Origin: Actinomycetes bacterium
GTDB lineage: Bacteria > Actinomycetota > Acidimicrobiia > Acidimicrobiales > RAAP-2
Assembly (NCBI GenBank): GCA_021791615.1
Contig: JAJYWG010000134.1
Location: 1 to 6,523, forward strand
Direction: 5' to 3'
DNA length: 6,523 nucleotides
Shown: one piece after another, positions 1 to 5,461 of the stretch
Position numbering within the stretch: the first letter of the stretch is position 1
Layout of the letters: the number at the start of each line of letters is the position of its first letter
The notes under the pieces: generated by a model
Database searches by the model: none
Told to the model about the DNA's origin: nothing
Seen by the model: the letters and a program-made list of their open reading frames with translations, nothing else
Translations under genes and position numbers: made by a program

Positions 1-3000
1 GCCGTCGGCGTGGAGGTCAGCACCCCACCGGCGTTCACCTCGTCGACATCCCAATTGGTGACCGCCGGGCAGGCGAGCACAGTCACGGTCTCGGCCAAGG
101 GATACCCGGTGCCCGCGATCACGGCGGCCGGCGCGGGCACCCTTCCCTCCGGGATCTCCCTCGGAGCGTCGACCAACGGAAGCGCGACGCTGCATGTGTC
201 GTCCACAGCCGCACCAGGGATCTACCCCATCGGACTCACGGCATCGTCGGCGTCAGGGTCCGCGGCGCAGACGCTGAACCTCACCGTGGGGTCGACTCCG
301 GTCATCACCTCGCCTTCGAGCGAGGGGCTGGTGCCCGGGCAGCCCGCTGCATTCAATGTCACGGCAACCGGACTGCCCGGCCCGTTGGTGTCTGTGACGA
401 CACTTCCCACAGGCCTGACTGCCACCACGTCGACGACAGGAAGTGCCGTCTTGGTCGGAGGAACGCCCAGCGCGACAGGGAACTACAGGGCGAAGGTCAC
501 CGCGAAGAACTCGGCGGGTACTACCACCGAGACACTCTCCATCTCGGTCTCGCCGACCGGTGGCCCGTCCATAACGACGGGTACAAACGGTGTGGCCAAG
601 TTTGAGGTCGGCACGACGGGGATCTCGTACACGGTCTCGGCGACAGCCACAGCGACCATCAGCATCAAGGCCGGGACGCTTCCGCGGGGGCTGCACTTCA
701 CGGTCGGGACACACGGAACGGCCACCATAAGCGGCACACCTGCATCGACAACCGCAGGCGTGTCGGCCATCGAGCTGCAAGCGACGAAGCCTGGCTCGAG
801 CCCGGGCATTGCATTCGTGGAGATCGAGGTCTACGGGACGCCCGTGTTCACGAGCGCGGCCACTGCCACCTTCACCGAGGGCCGGGGCGGCACCTTCACA
901 GTCACCGCAACCGGTCTGCCTGCTGTGGCACTCGCCAAGATCAGCGGGACACTTCCTCCGGGCCTGTCGTTCGCCACAGACGGCAACGCCAACCGAGCGA
1001 CGATCACAGGCACCCCGACGAACGCCGGGACGTACACGATCACGCTCAACGCGACGAACATCTTGGACACGGGGGCAGGTGTCGACCAATCACTCACCAT
1101 CGTGGTCGACCAGCCGCCGGCATTCACCAGTTCTTCTGCGTGCGTGCTCGCCGCCGGCCGGAACGGATCGTGCACGATCACCGCGACCGGGTTCCCGGTG
1201 CCGTCGCTCACGGTAGGCGGCTCGCTGCCGACTGGGCTGACGTACACCACAAACGGCAACGGCACGCTCACCATCTCGGGGACGCCTCTCACCGCCACTG
1301 GGACGACACTCTTGGAGACCAATGTCCCGATCACCGCATCATCGGCCGGCGGCACGGCATCCGAGGATCTCTCCGTCCAGATCGGTCCGGCGCCGGCGTT
1401 CACCACCGGGCCGACTGCCGACTTCTCGGTCGGGACCACATCGTCGTTTGCCGTCACTGCGAGCGGGGCCGGGGCCGTCAAGCTCTCGATGACGGGCTCC
1501 CTGCCGACAGGTCTCACCTTCGCGACACACGGGAACGGCACGGCCACCATCTCCGGCCGACCGGCCTCGGGCCAGGGCGGGAGCCGAACGTTGAAGGTCA
1601 CTGCGGCAGACTCCTACGGCACCACCGTCGAGACACTCACCCTCGACGTCGACGAGGCGCCCGCGTACGCGACATCTCCCGGCTTCACGACAGCCGCATC
1701 GTTCGGGATCACCGGTACCCAGTACCAGTGGACAGTCGGCTCCACTGGGTTCCCGGTGCCCACGCTCGACCTGACAGGCACCCTCCCGGCGGGAGTCACC
1801 TTCACCGCCGGAAGCAACGGCACGGCGCGGATTGCCGGCTCCCCGGCCAAGGGAACGGCCGGCACCTATCACTTGAAGCTGCTCCTGGCGAACACTTCCG
1901 GCTCGACGTCGCAGGCCTTGATCCTTACCGTCAACCAACCGCCGAACCTCAAGACAGCCAGAGGCACACCGGCAACAGGGGCAGTCATCACGAAGGACGT
2001 GGTGTTCGACCCGAGCACACCGACGAGCACCACGCTGACAGTGACGGGTTCCCCCGCGCCGACAGTCACGCTGACAAAGAGGGTCGGCACCACACCGCCG
2101 TCGTGGCTGACGGTGAGCATTGCTGGGGACGCGATCCATCTCTCGGGGACGGCGCCGGCGACACTGGCGGGTACGTCAACGCGCCTGGTCTTCTCTGCCA
2201 CCAGCGCCGTCGGTGGTGGTGGCACCCAGATCGACGTCGTCGTACAAGTGCCCCTCCGGCTCGCCACAGCACATTTGGGTGTGGCGTACACCGGCAAGCT
2301 TCCCTCGGGTCCCAGCTATGGCGTCGAGCCAACAAGCCCCTTGCCGGCCAGGCTCACACTGTCGGCCACAGGAACCCTGTCGGGGACGCCGACGGCGTAC
2401 ACGACAGCATCCTTCGTCGTCGCGGTGGGCGGTGGTGGCACAGTCCTCGTCCAAGTCGGCGTCCACCCTGCGCCTCACACCCTGGAGCTGAGCAAATTCC
2501 GGACCACCGGCCCACTGGGTCCCGGCGACTGGTTTGCAGAAGTGGAGAACCCCACCGCCTCGCCCGTATCGCTCGGCGGATGGACGGTGGAGATGGAGGT
2601 GCCCAAGACCGCTCCGTCGACGACACCGACAGCTCCCAAGCCGACAACCACAGCGGCCAAGACAGCGGCGAAGAGGATGGTCGCTGTTCCCCTCGGGAAC
2701 GGCACACTGTCGCCCGGCCAGTCCGTGCTGGTGGCCGGCCCCCGCTTCTCGGGAAGTACAGCTCTCGGCTCGCCTGTCTCCCTCGGCCCGACGGCATCCA
2801 CAGTCGACGGCGGGTTCGCCGTGAAGGGCCCTGACGGGACCATCACCGACGCAGCCGGCATCGTGGGGTCCGCAGCAGGGCTCTCCTCCGGGACGCCGCT
2901 CGCTGCACCGACGTATGCCGCCGCGTCGACCCAGAGTGCATTCGTGCGGCATCAATCAGGTGGAGCGCCGGTCGACACCGGTGACAACGCGTCGGACTTC

Positions 3001-3756
3001 ACGTTCGAGACGATCGGGGCATCGTTCACGCCTGCACCAGCGGGCCTCTCCCCCTACTTCACGACCTCGCTGACAGCGTCCTTCGTGAAGCCCGCCACAT
3101 CGAGCGCGTCCCTGACCCTTTCCCGGACAATCGGGCCGCTCCATGTCACGGCGACCATTCCAGGCGGGGTGCTACCGGTCGGCTCCACCGTCTCGCTGGC
3201 GAGCGCCCCGTGCGGATCGGTCGGAACCTTGGCCACACTGGCCTCGGGTGACTGCCCGGCAGGAGTGCCGGCCACAGAGACAGCCGTCGGTGTGTCGTGG
3301 ATCGCTCCGACAGGCGCGGCGCTCCCGTTCCCCTCCACAGACCCGGTGCGGATCACCGTGTCCGCTCCGGCGCTCGGTGCGGCGTGGAGGCTCGACGAGC
3401 TCGGCCCCTCCGGGACGTTGCGGCCGGTTGTCGGAGCAGCAGCCGGATCAGCCAGCACGACCCTGCGGTCGCCCGCCGCGTATTTCGCGCTTCGCGCCTC
3501 GACCCCGACAGGCGGGGGCTACTGGGAGGTGGCCTCCGATGGCGGGGTGTTCGCCTTCGGGGCGGCTCAGTTTGACGGGTCGATGGGCGGTAAGGCGCTC
3601 GATGCCCCGATCGTGGGGATCGCCTCGACCCCGACAGGCGGGGGCTACTGGGAGGTGGCCTCCGATGGCGGGGTATTCGCCTTCGGGGCGGCTCAGTTTG
3701 ACGGGTCGATGGGCGGTAAGGCGCTCGATGCCCCGATCGTGGGGATGACCGCCTGA
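1..3756 (+). CDS. Large Ig-like repeat / lamin-tail surface or secreted protein (5' end outside window)
   Basis: The frame is open from the first base and the earliest GTG (position 10) has no ribosome binding site, so the true start and any signal peptide lie upstream. At least 1248 residues are visible. Numbering from that GTG, residues ~6-823 are about nine Ig-like domains of the He_PIG type, with the recurring core 'GTLPxGLxF...[10 protein letters not shown]'. Residues ~824-1005 resemble a lamin-tail domain ('[18 protein letters not shown]', later '[11 protein letters not shown]') interrupted by a Thr/Pro/Ala/Lys-rich insert. Residues ~1005-1162 are an unrecognised beta-rich linker domain. 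Residues 1163-1246 are two 42-residue '[17 protein letters not shown]' repeats. The composition is Ser/Thr/Gly/Ala-rich with only four cysteines, in two close pairs, which suits an exported protein. No membrane segment or LPXTG-type anchor is visible at the C-terminus, so it is either secreted or held non-covalently. An adhesive or structural role is inferred; no catalytic motif was seen. Confidence 0.85.
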   Translation, partial: AVGVEVSTPPAFTSSTSQLVTAGQASTVTVSAKGYPVPAITAAGAGTLPSGISLGASTNGSATLHVSSTAAPGIYPIGLTASSASGSAAQTLNLTVGSTPVITSPSSEGLVPGQPAAFNVTATGLPGPLVSVTTLPTGLTATTSTTGSAVLVGGTPSATGNYRAKVTAKNSAGTTTETLSISVSPTGGPSITTGTNGVAKFEVGTTGISYTVSATATATISIKAGTLPRGLHFTVGTHGTATISGTPASTTAGVSAIELQATKPGSSPGIAFVEIEVYGTPVFTSAATATFTEGRGGTFTVTATGLPAVALAKISGTLPPGLSFATDGNANRATITGTPTNAGTYTITLNATNILDTGAGVDQSLTIVVDQPPAFTSSSACVLAAGRNGSCTITATGFPVPSLTVGGSLPTGLTYTTNGNGTLTISGTPLTATGTTLLETNVPITASSAGGTASEDLSVQIGPAPAFTTGPTADFSVGTTSSFAVTASGAGAVKLSMTGSLPTGLTFATHGNGTATISGRPASGQGGSRTLKVTAADSYGTTVETLTLDVDEAPAYATSPGFTTAASFGITGTQYQWTVGSTGFPVPTLDLTGTLPAGVTFTAGSNGTARIAGSPAKGTAGTYHLKLLLANTSGSTSQALILTVNQPPNLKTARGTPATGAVITKDVVFDPSTPTSTTLTVTGSPAPTVTLTKRVGTTPPSWLTVSIAGDAIHLSGTAPATLAGTSTRLVFSATSAVGGGGTQIDVVVQVPLRLATAHLGVAYTGKLPSGPSYGVEPTSPLPARLTLSATGTLSGTPTAYTTASFVVAVGGGGTVLVQVGVHPAPHTLELSKFRTTGPLGPGDWFAEVENPTASPVSLGGWTVEMEVPKTAPSTTPTAPKPTTTAAKTAAKRMVAVPLGNGTLSPGQSVLVAGPRFSGSTALGSPVSLGPTASTVDGGFAVKGPDGTITDAAGIVGSAAGLSSGTPLAAPTYAAASTQSAFVRHQSGGAPVDTGDNASDFTFETIGASFTPAPAGLSPYFTTSLTASFVKPATSSASLTLSRTIGPLHVTATIPGGVLPVGSTVSLASAPCGSVGTLATLASGDCPAGVPATETAVGVSWIAPTGAALPFPSTDPVRITVSAPALGAAWRLDELGPSGTLRPVVGAAAGSASTTLRSPAAYFALRASTPTGGGYWEVASDGGVFAFGAAQFDGSMGGKALDAPIVGIASTPTGGGYWEVASDGGVFAFGAAQFDGSMGGKALDAPIVGMTA
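22..2478 (+). repeat. Array of about nine Ig-like (He_PIG-type) domains
   Basis: These are protein-level repeats of about 90 residues. Units begin near nucleotides 22, 298, 565, 841, 1114, 1390, 1657, 1939 and 2251. Most open with a Pro-rich turn plus 'FTSS/FTTG', have a central 'GTLPxGLxF' and '[10 protein letters not shown]', and close with a hydrophobic strand such as 'LNLTV', 'LTIVV' or 'LILTV'. Units 4-7 match best. Unit 8 is longer and divergent, and unit 9 is short and lacks the opening strand. The units are diverged at DNA level, so the array is old, unlike the C-terminal repeats. The domain type is assigned from memory of the He_PIG (putative Ig) family. Confidence 0.75.
2479..3021 (+). 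other. Lamin-tail-like (LTD) domain within the large protein
   Basis: Residues ~824-1005 follow the order of bacterial lamin-tail domains: an opening strand (LELSKFR), '[18 protein letters not shown]', a '[13 protein letters not shown]' turn, '[19 protein letters not shown]', and an end motif 'SAFVRHQSG...[11 protein letters not shown]'. A low-complexity insert rich in Thr, Pro, Ala and Lys (nucleotides ~2611-2676) sits between the second strand and the '[10 protein letters not shown]' turn, where I would expect a short loop. In bacteria such domains usually occur in exported multidomain proteins. The assignment is by pattern only. Confidence 0.65.
3496..3747 (+). repeat. Two tandem 126-bp repeats encoding 42-residue units
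   Basis: Copy 1 is 3496-3621 and copy 2 is 3622-3747, both in frame. Comparing base by base I see one synonymous difference (GTG to GTA in the 'GGVFAF' stretch) and one at the last codon (ATC to ATG); everything else is identical. Each unit reads '[18 protein letters not shown]' followed by '[23 protein letters not shown]'. Only Thr-Ala and the stop follow copy 2. Repeats of this type are, from memory, common at the ends of large Acidimicrobiia proteins, often in longer runs. The near-identity implies recent duplication or ongoing homogenisation. Confidence 0.95.
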
Positions 3757-3810
3757 CGGTGCTCTTTGCGAGAGGGGCCGCGACGGACGGACTGGATCGG
3801 TCCTCGAGCC

Positions 3811-3834
3811 TTACGAATTCGTACGAATTCGTAA
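3811..3834. promoter_or_regulatory. Perfect 24-bp palindrome made of two overlapping 12-bp palindromes
   Basis: TTACGAATTCGT followed directly by ACGAATTCGTAA is identical to its own reverse complement over all 24 bases. It contains TACGAATTCGTA twice, at 3812-3823 and 3822-3833, sharing two bases, so the two dyad centres are exactly 10 bp apart, about one helical turn. It is an AT-rich island in GC-rich sequence, 54 bp after the stop of the large gene and 289 bp before the hydrolase start. Tandem dyads on one helix face fit a cooperative operator. As RNA it could form a 10-bp stem with a GTAC loop, but no T-run follows, so an intrinsic terminator is less likely. The binding protein is unknown. 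Confidence 0.6.
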
Positions 3835-3931
3835 CGCCGGCAGCCTGCGTGGACATGCGACGACTCATGCCTCCAGGCTCCCAGGGGGCCGAGCCAGGCT
3901 GCATCGACGTATGCGAGGCCGACTGCCTGCC

Positions 3932-3960
3932 TGCGACCGGGGACTCGCCGTGGGTACGAT
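3932..3960 (+). promoter_or_regulatory. Candidate promoter for the hydrolase operon
   Basis: TACGAT at 3955-3960 fits the TAnnnT -10 pattern. A poor -35 match (TGCGAC, 3932-3937) lies 17 bp upstream. Exactly seven bases (CACCACA) separate the -10 box from an ATG at 3968, which is the geometry of actinobacterial leaderless transcripts. If the start is at or next to 3968, the hydrolase mRNA would carry either a ~155-nt leader or a leaderless upstream ORF. Confidence 0.4.
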
Positions 3961-3967
3961 CACCACA

Positions 3968-4126
3968 ATGCTCCGCTCATTACCCAGTGCAGTCCAGCAG
4001 CACTTGGCCCGCAACCAGTGGACCGGTGCTGATGACGACGTGGCGGGTGACAGGACCCGTCATCTCGTGTGCCACAGTGAGGCAGGTCAGGCCAACACAG
4101 TTGGAGGGGAGAGTAGGACGATATGA
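3968..4126 (+). CDS. Possible leaderless short upstream ORF (52 residues), hypothetical
   Basis: This ORF starts at the ATG placed seven bases after the TACGAT box and ends at a TGA that overlaps the hydrolase ATG as ATGA (4123-4126). The product begins MLRSLPSAVQQHLARNQW and ends GGESRTI. It is hydrophilic with no recognisable domain, membrane segment or signal peptide. The start has no Shine-Dalgarno sequence, so it would have to be translated leaderlessly. If translated it could couple to the hydrolase start. The alternative is that this is simply the 5' leader of the hydrolase mRNA: random open frames of this length are common in GC-rich DNA, and a stop within ATGA is expected by chance in one frame. 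Confidence 0.25.
   Translation: MLRSLPSAVQQHLARNQWTGADDDVAGDRTRHLVCHSEAGQANTVGGESRTI
4103..4111 (+). promoter_or_regulatory. Ribosome binding site of the hydrolase gene
   Basis: GGAGGGGAG lies 11 bases before the ATG at 4123, with a further AGGA at 4115-4118 nearer the start. This purine-rich stretch supports the ATG at 4123 as the start. Confidence 0.6.
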
Positions 4127-4866
4127 GCGAAGAGCTTCGTGCGACGACGATCCGCATCTCCGGTCACCAAGGCGACGACATCGAGGCTTATCTGGCCCAG
4201 CCTGAGGGTCAGGGGAAGCGAGGTGGGGTCGTCGTCATCCACCACATGCCGGGCTACGACCGCGCCACGAAAGAGATCGTGCGTCGCTTTGCCGAGCTCG
4301 GCTACGACTCAATGTGCCCGAACCTCTACTCGCGCGAAGCGCCCGGTGCGAGCCCTGACGATGCTGCGGCGACGGTTCGCGCCGCTGGTGGGGTTCCCGA
4401 CGACCGGTTGCTCGGTGACGTCGGCGGTGCTGCCGCATACCTGCGCTCCCTCGCCACGTCCAACGGCAAAGCAGGAGTGATCGGCTTTTGCTCCGGCGGG
4501 CGTCAGAGCGTCCTTGCCGCATGCAATCTGGAGCTGGACGCGGCGGTGGACTGCTATGGCGCATTCGTCACCGGCACCCCGCCTGAGGGATTCCCTCTGC
4601 GCGTGACGAACTTGGTGGACCAACTGCCCAACCTTTCCTGCCCGCTCCTCGGACTGTTCGGAGCCGACGACCAGTTCCCAAGCCCCGAACAGGTGAAGGA
4701 GCTCGAGCAGATCCTTTCTGCTCACGGAAAGCAGTTCGAGTTCCACTCCTACGAGGGTGCGGGTCATGCCTTCTTTTCCCCGGATCGCCCCTCCTACAAC
4801 GTTGCCGCGGCGAACGACGGATGGCAACGCATCGCCGCCTTCTTTGCCACGCACCTCGGAGGCTGA
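4123..4866 (+). CDS. Dienelactone hydrolase family protein (alpha/beta hydrolase)
   Basis: The 247-residue soluble protein has the alpha/beta-hydrolase layout of the dienelactone hydrolase family, close to the usual ~236-250 residues. The nucleophile elbow is GFCSGG with Cys123. The acid is Asp183 in 'GADDQFPSP' and the base is His215 in 'EGAGHAFF', so the Cys-Asp-His triad is intact. Near the N-terminus the strand 'VVVIHHMPGYD' replaces the 'HEIFG'-like loop of classical enzymes, whose Glu helps activate the cysteine; here that position is His41. Classical members hydrolyse dienelactones in chlorocatechol breakdown, but no other aromatic-degradation gene is present, so the substrate is unknown and ester or lactone hydrolysis is all that can be claimed. 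The start is supported by an upstream GGAGGGGAG. The next gene begins three bases after the stop, indicating one operon. No signal peptide is seen, so it is probably cytoplasmic. Confidence 0.88.
   Translation: MSEELRATTIRISGHQGDDIEAYLAQPEGQGKRGGVVVIHHMPGYDRATKEIVRRFAELGYDSMCPNLYSREAPGASPDDAAATVRAAGGVPDDRLLGDVGGAAAYLRSLATSNGKAGVIGFCSGGRQSVLAACNLELDAAVDCYGAFVTGTPPEGFPLRVTNLVDQLPNLSCPLLGLFGADDQFPSPEQVKELEQILSAHGKQFEFHSYEGAGHAFFSPDRPSYNVAAANDGWQRIAAFFATHLGG
4858..4862 (+). promoter_or_regulatory. Ribosome binding site of the small downstream gene
   Basis: GGAGG lies seven bases before the ATG at 4870 and is formed by the last codons of the hydrolase gene. It fixes the start of the small gene and suggests translation linked to the upstream gene. 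Confidence 0.8.
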
Positions 4867-4869
4867 GCG

Positions 4870-5136
4870 ATGTGCACCTACTCCACCGAGAGGAAAAACA
4901 TCGACGGAAGTGCGAAAGGCCCCGGTGGAAGTTGGTTCCACGTCAAAGAGGCGACGGTCTACTTCGACCATCCGGTCCACGCGATGGCTGTCCATACCCT
5001 CAACGTCGACCTGGCAGACCCTTCTCGAGGGCCGTCGGCGCGCGTCGCCATCGAGCTGACGGCTTCTTCGGCGCGCAACTTGGTCGATGCCATTGAAGCG
5101 GCGTTGGCATCGGTGCCGTCAGAACTGACCTCGTAG
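4870..5136 (+). CDS. Small protein resembling DUF6295, partner of the hydrolase
   Basis: The 88-residue protein begins MCTYSTERKNIDGSAKGPGG. It continues with 'WFHVKEATVYFDHPVHAMAVHTLNVDL' (residues 22-48) and ends in a helix-like stretch 'SARNLVDAIEAALASV'. From memory it matches small actinobacterial proteins annotated as DUF6295, for which I know no function; the number should be checked. There is no signal peptide or membrane segment. Four histidines (24, 34, 37, 42) and Cys2 are visible, and the H-x2-H-x4-H cluster could bind metal, though this is speculative. The ATG follows the hydrolase stop by three bases with GGAGG at ideal spacing, so the two are co-transcribed and probably act together. 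The stop codon TAG lies within the first degenerate unit of a 10-bp repeat array. Confidence 0.85.
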   Translation: MCTYSTERKNIDGSAKGPGGSWFHVKEATVYFDHPVHAMAVHTLNVDLADPSRGPSARVAIELTASSARNLVDAIEAALASVPSELTS

Positions 5137-5200
5137 GCGCCCGGAGGCGTCCGGAGGCGCCCGGAGGCGCGGGGAGCCGTCCGAAGGTGCGGGGAGCCGG
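5131..5200. repeat. GC-rich tandem array with 10-bp period
   Basis: In 10-base steps from 5131 the sequence reads TCGTAGGCGC, CCGGAGGCGT, CCGGAGGCGC, CCGGAGGCGC, GGGGAGCCGT, CCGAAGGTGC, GGGGAGCCGG. Three central units are almost identical. Later ones alternate between a CCGGAGGCG-like form and GGGGAGCCG, giving a 20-bp higher-order step. A further GGGGAGCCGG occurs out of phase at 5208. The first, degenerate unit contains the TAG stop of the small gene. The array probably arose by slippage. Confidence 0.75.
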
Positions 5201-5335
5201 GGATTCTGGGGAGCCGGAAGAGCCGGGGAGGCGGGGGGCTCGGGCACCACCAACCGCTCTCCCGCCCGGGTGGCCATCTGCTCTTCCTTCGTCACCGCGT
5301 GGATGCGGGTCAGCCATCTACCCAGTGCAAAAGGG
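5137..5335. other. Intergenic spacer between the hydrolase operon and the insertion sequence
   Basis: After the 10-bp array and G-tracts, the remaining ~97 bp (5239-5335) hold no gene, convincing terminator or repeat that I can see. The IS left end begins at 5336. The target duplication cannot be read because the matching right flank is outside the window. Confidence 0.6.
5191..5238 (+). other. G-tract cluster with G-quadruplex potential
   Basis: Runs of four or more G occur at 5191-5194, 5199-5202, 5208-5211, 5225-5228 and 5233-5238, with loops of 4, 5, 13 and 4 bases. All are on the strand that would form the 3' untranslated RNA of the hydrolase operon. The region could form a DNA or RNA quadruplex and might affect transcription termination or RNA decay. 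Only the pattern is seen. Confidence 0.5.
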
Positions 5336-5350
5336 TGTGCGTGCCGAGAA
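5336..5350 (+). repeat. Left terminal inverted repeat of the IS
   Basis: TGTGCGTGCCGAGAA matches the reverse complement of 6509-6523 at 14 of 15 positions (C versus G at base 5). Similarity falls to about 3 of 7 further inward, so the conserved repeat stops at GAGAA. Confidence 0.85.
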
Positions 5351-5390
5351 TGTCATCTATCCGCTGTGAGCTGCACTTTGACGGCTGGCG

Positions 5391-5411
5391 CCGGATGCAG
5401 TGAGCATCCGG
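5391..5411 (+). promoter_or_regulatory. Hairpin just ahead of the transposase start
   Basis: CCGGATGC (5391-5398), loop AGTGA, then GCATCCGG (5404-5411) forms a perfect 8-bp stem. It ends four bases before the candidate GTG at 5416 and includes part of the weak GGGA ribosome-binding-like sequence (5409-5412). In other insertion sequences, hairpins here block translation from transcripts that read in from outside. That role is inferred. Confidence 0.55.
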
Positions 5412-5415
5412 GACC

Positions 5416-5461
5416 GTGACCCTCTCGTTACCTCTACCGGGCGTACTGCCGCGTACTTCAA
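5416..5461 (+). pseudogene. Detached N-terminal codons of the transposase (one-base frameshift)
   Basis: GTG at 5416 reads VTLS and then enters a frame unrelated to the transposase. Dropping one T of the pair at 5428-5429 gives VTLSYLYRAYCRVLQ, which joins directly to LVRLIGRS of the main frame and looks like the usual N-terminus of this transposase family. In the main frame, the codons between the TGA at 5417-5419 and the TTG at 5462 contain no start. A one-base insertion, or a sequencing or assembly error, is the simplest reading. Confidence 0.6.

Larger units (their letters stand above)
3757..4122. other. Intergenic region between the large protein gene and the hydrolase operon
   Basis: This 366-bp stretch has no confident gene. 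It holds, in order, the 24-bp double palindrome, a region of CAGGCT/AGCCTG words (an 8-bp inverted pair at 3840-3847 and 3895-3902 with a 47-nt loop, probably fortuitous), a promoter-like -10 box at 3955-3960, a possible 52-codon ORF from 3968, and the purine-rich ribosome binding site of the hydrolase. No tRNA, riboswitch fold or T-rich terminator was seen. Confidence 0.6.

Noticed and set aside
253..1089. Long minus-strand ORF opposite the large gene, with similar ones at 831-1601, 1339-2139 and 2176-2955
   Set aside because: These are antisense shadows expected in GC-rich coding DNA. Their translations are Arg-rich or low-complexity with no domain, while the plus-strand frame has clear repeated domains.
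3811..3834. Reading the palindrome as a Rho-independent terminator
   Set aside because: A stem can form, but no T-run follows and the stem is AT-rich. The two phased dyads fit a protein-binding site better, though termination is not excluded.
3840..3902. 8-bp inverted pair GCAGCCTG / CAGGCTGC
   Set aside because: The 47-base loop and several other AGGCT words nearby make it look fortuitous.
5131..5217. CRISPR-like array
   Set aside because: The units are about 10 bp, contiguous and without unique spacers, so this is a simple tandem repeat.
5137..5403. Possible stop-codon readthrough extension of the small gene (frame stays open to 5401-5403)
   Set aside because: The extension is low-complexity, Arg/Gly/Pro-rich, crosses the IS end, and family members end near the TAG. 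The openness is explained by GC bias.
5378..5406. Possible IS promoter with TTGACG at 5378-5383
   Set aside because: A good -35-like hexamer, but 17 bases downstream the sequence is TGAGCA, a poor -10, and nearby spacings give nothing better.
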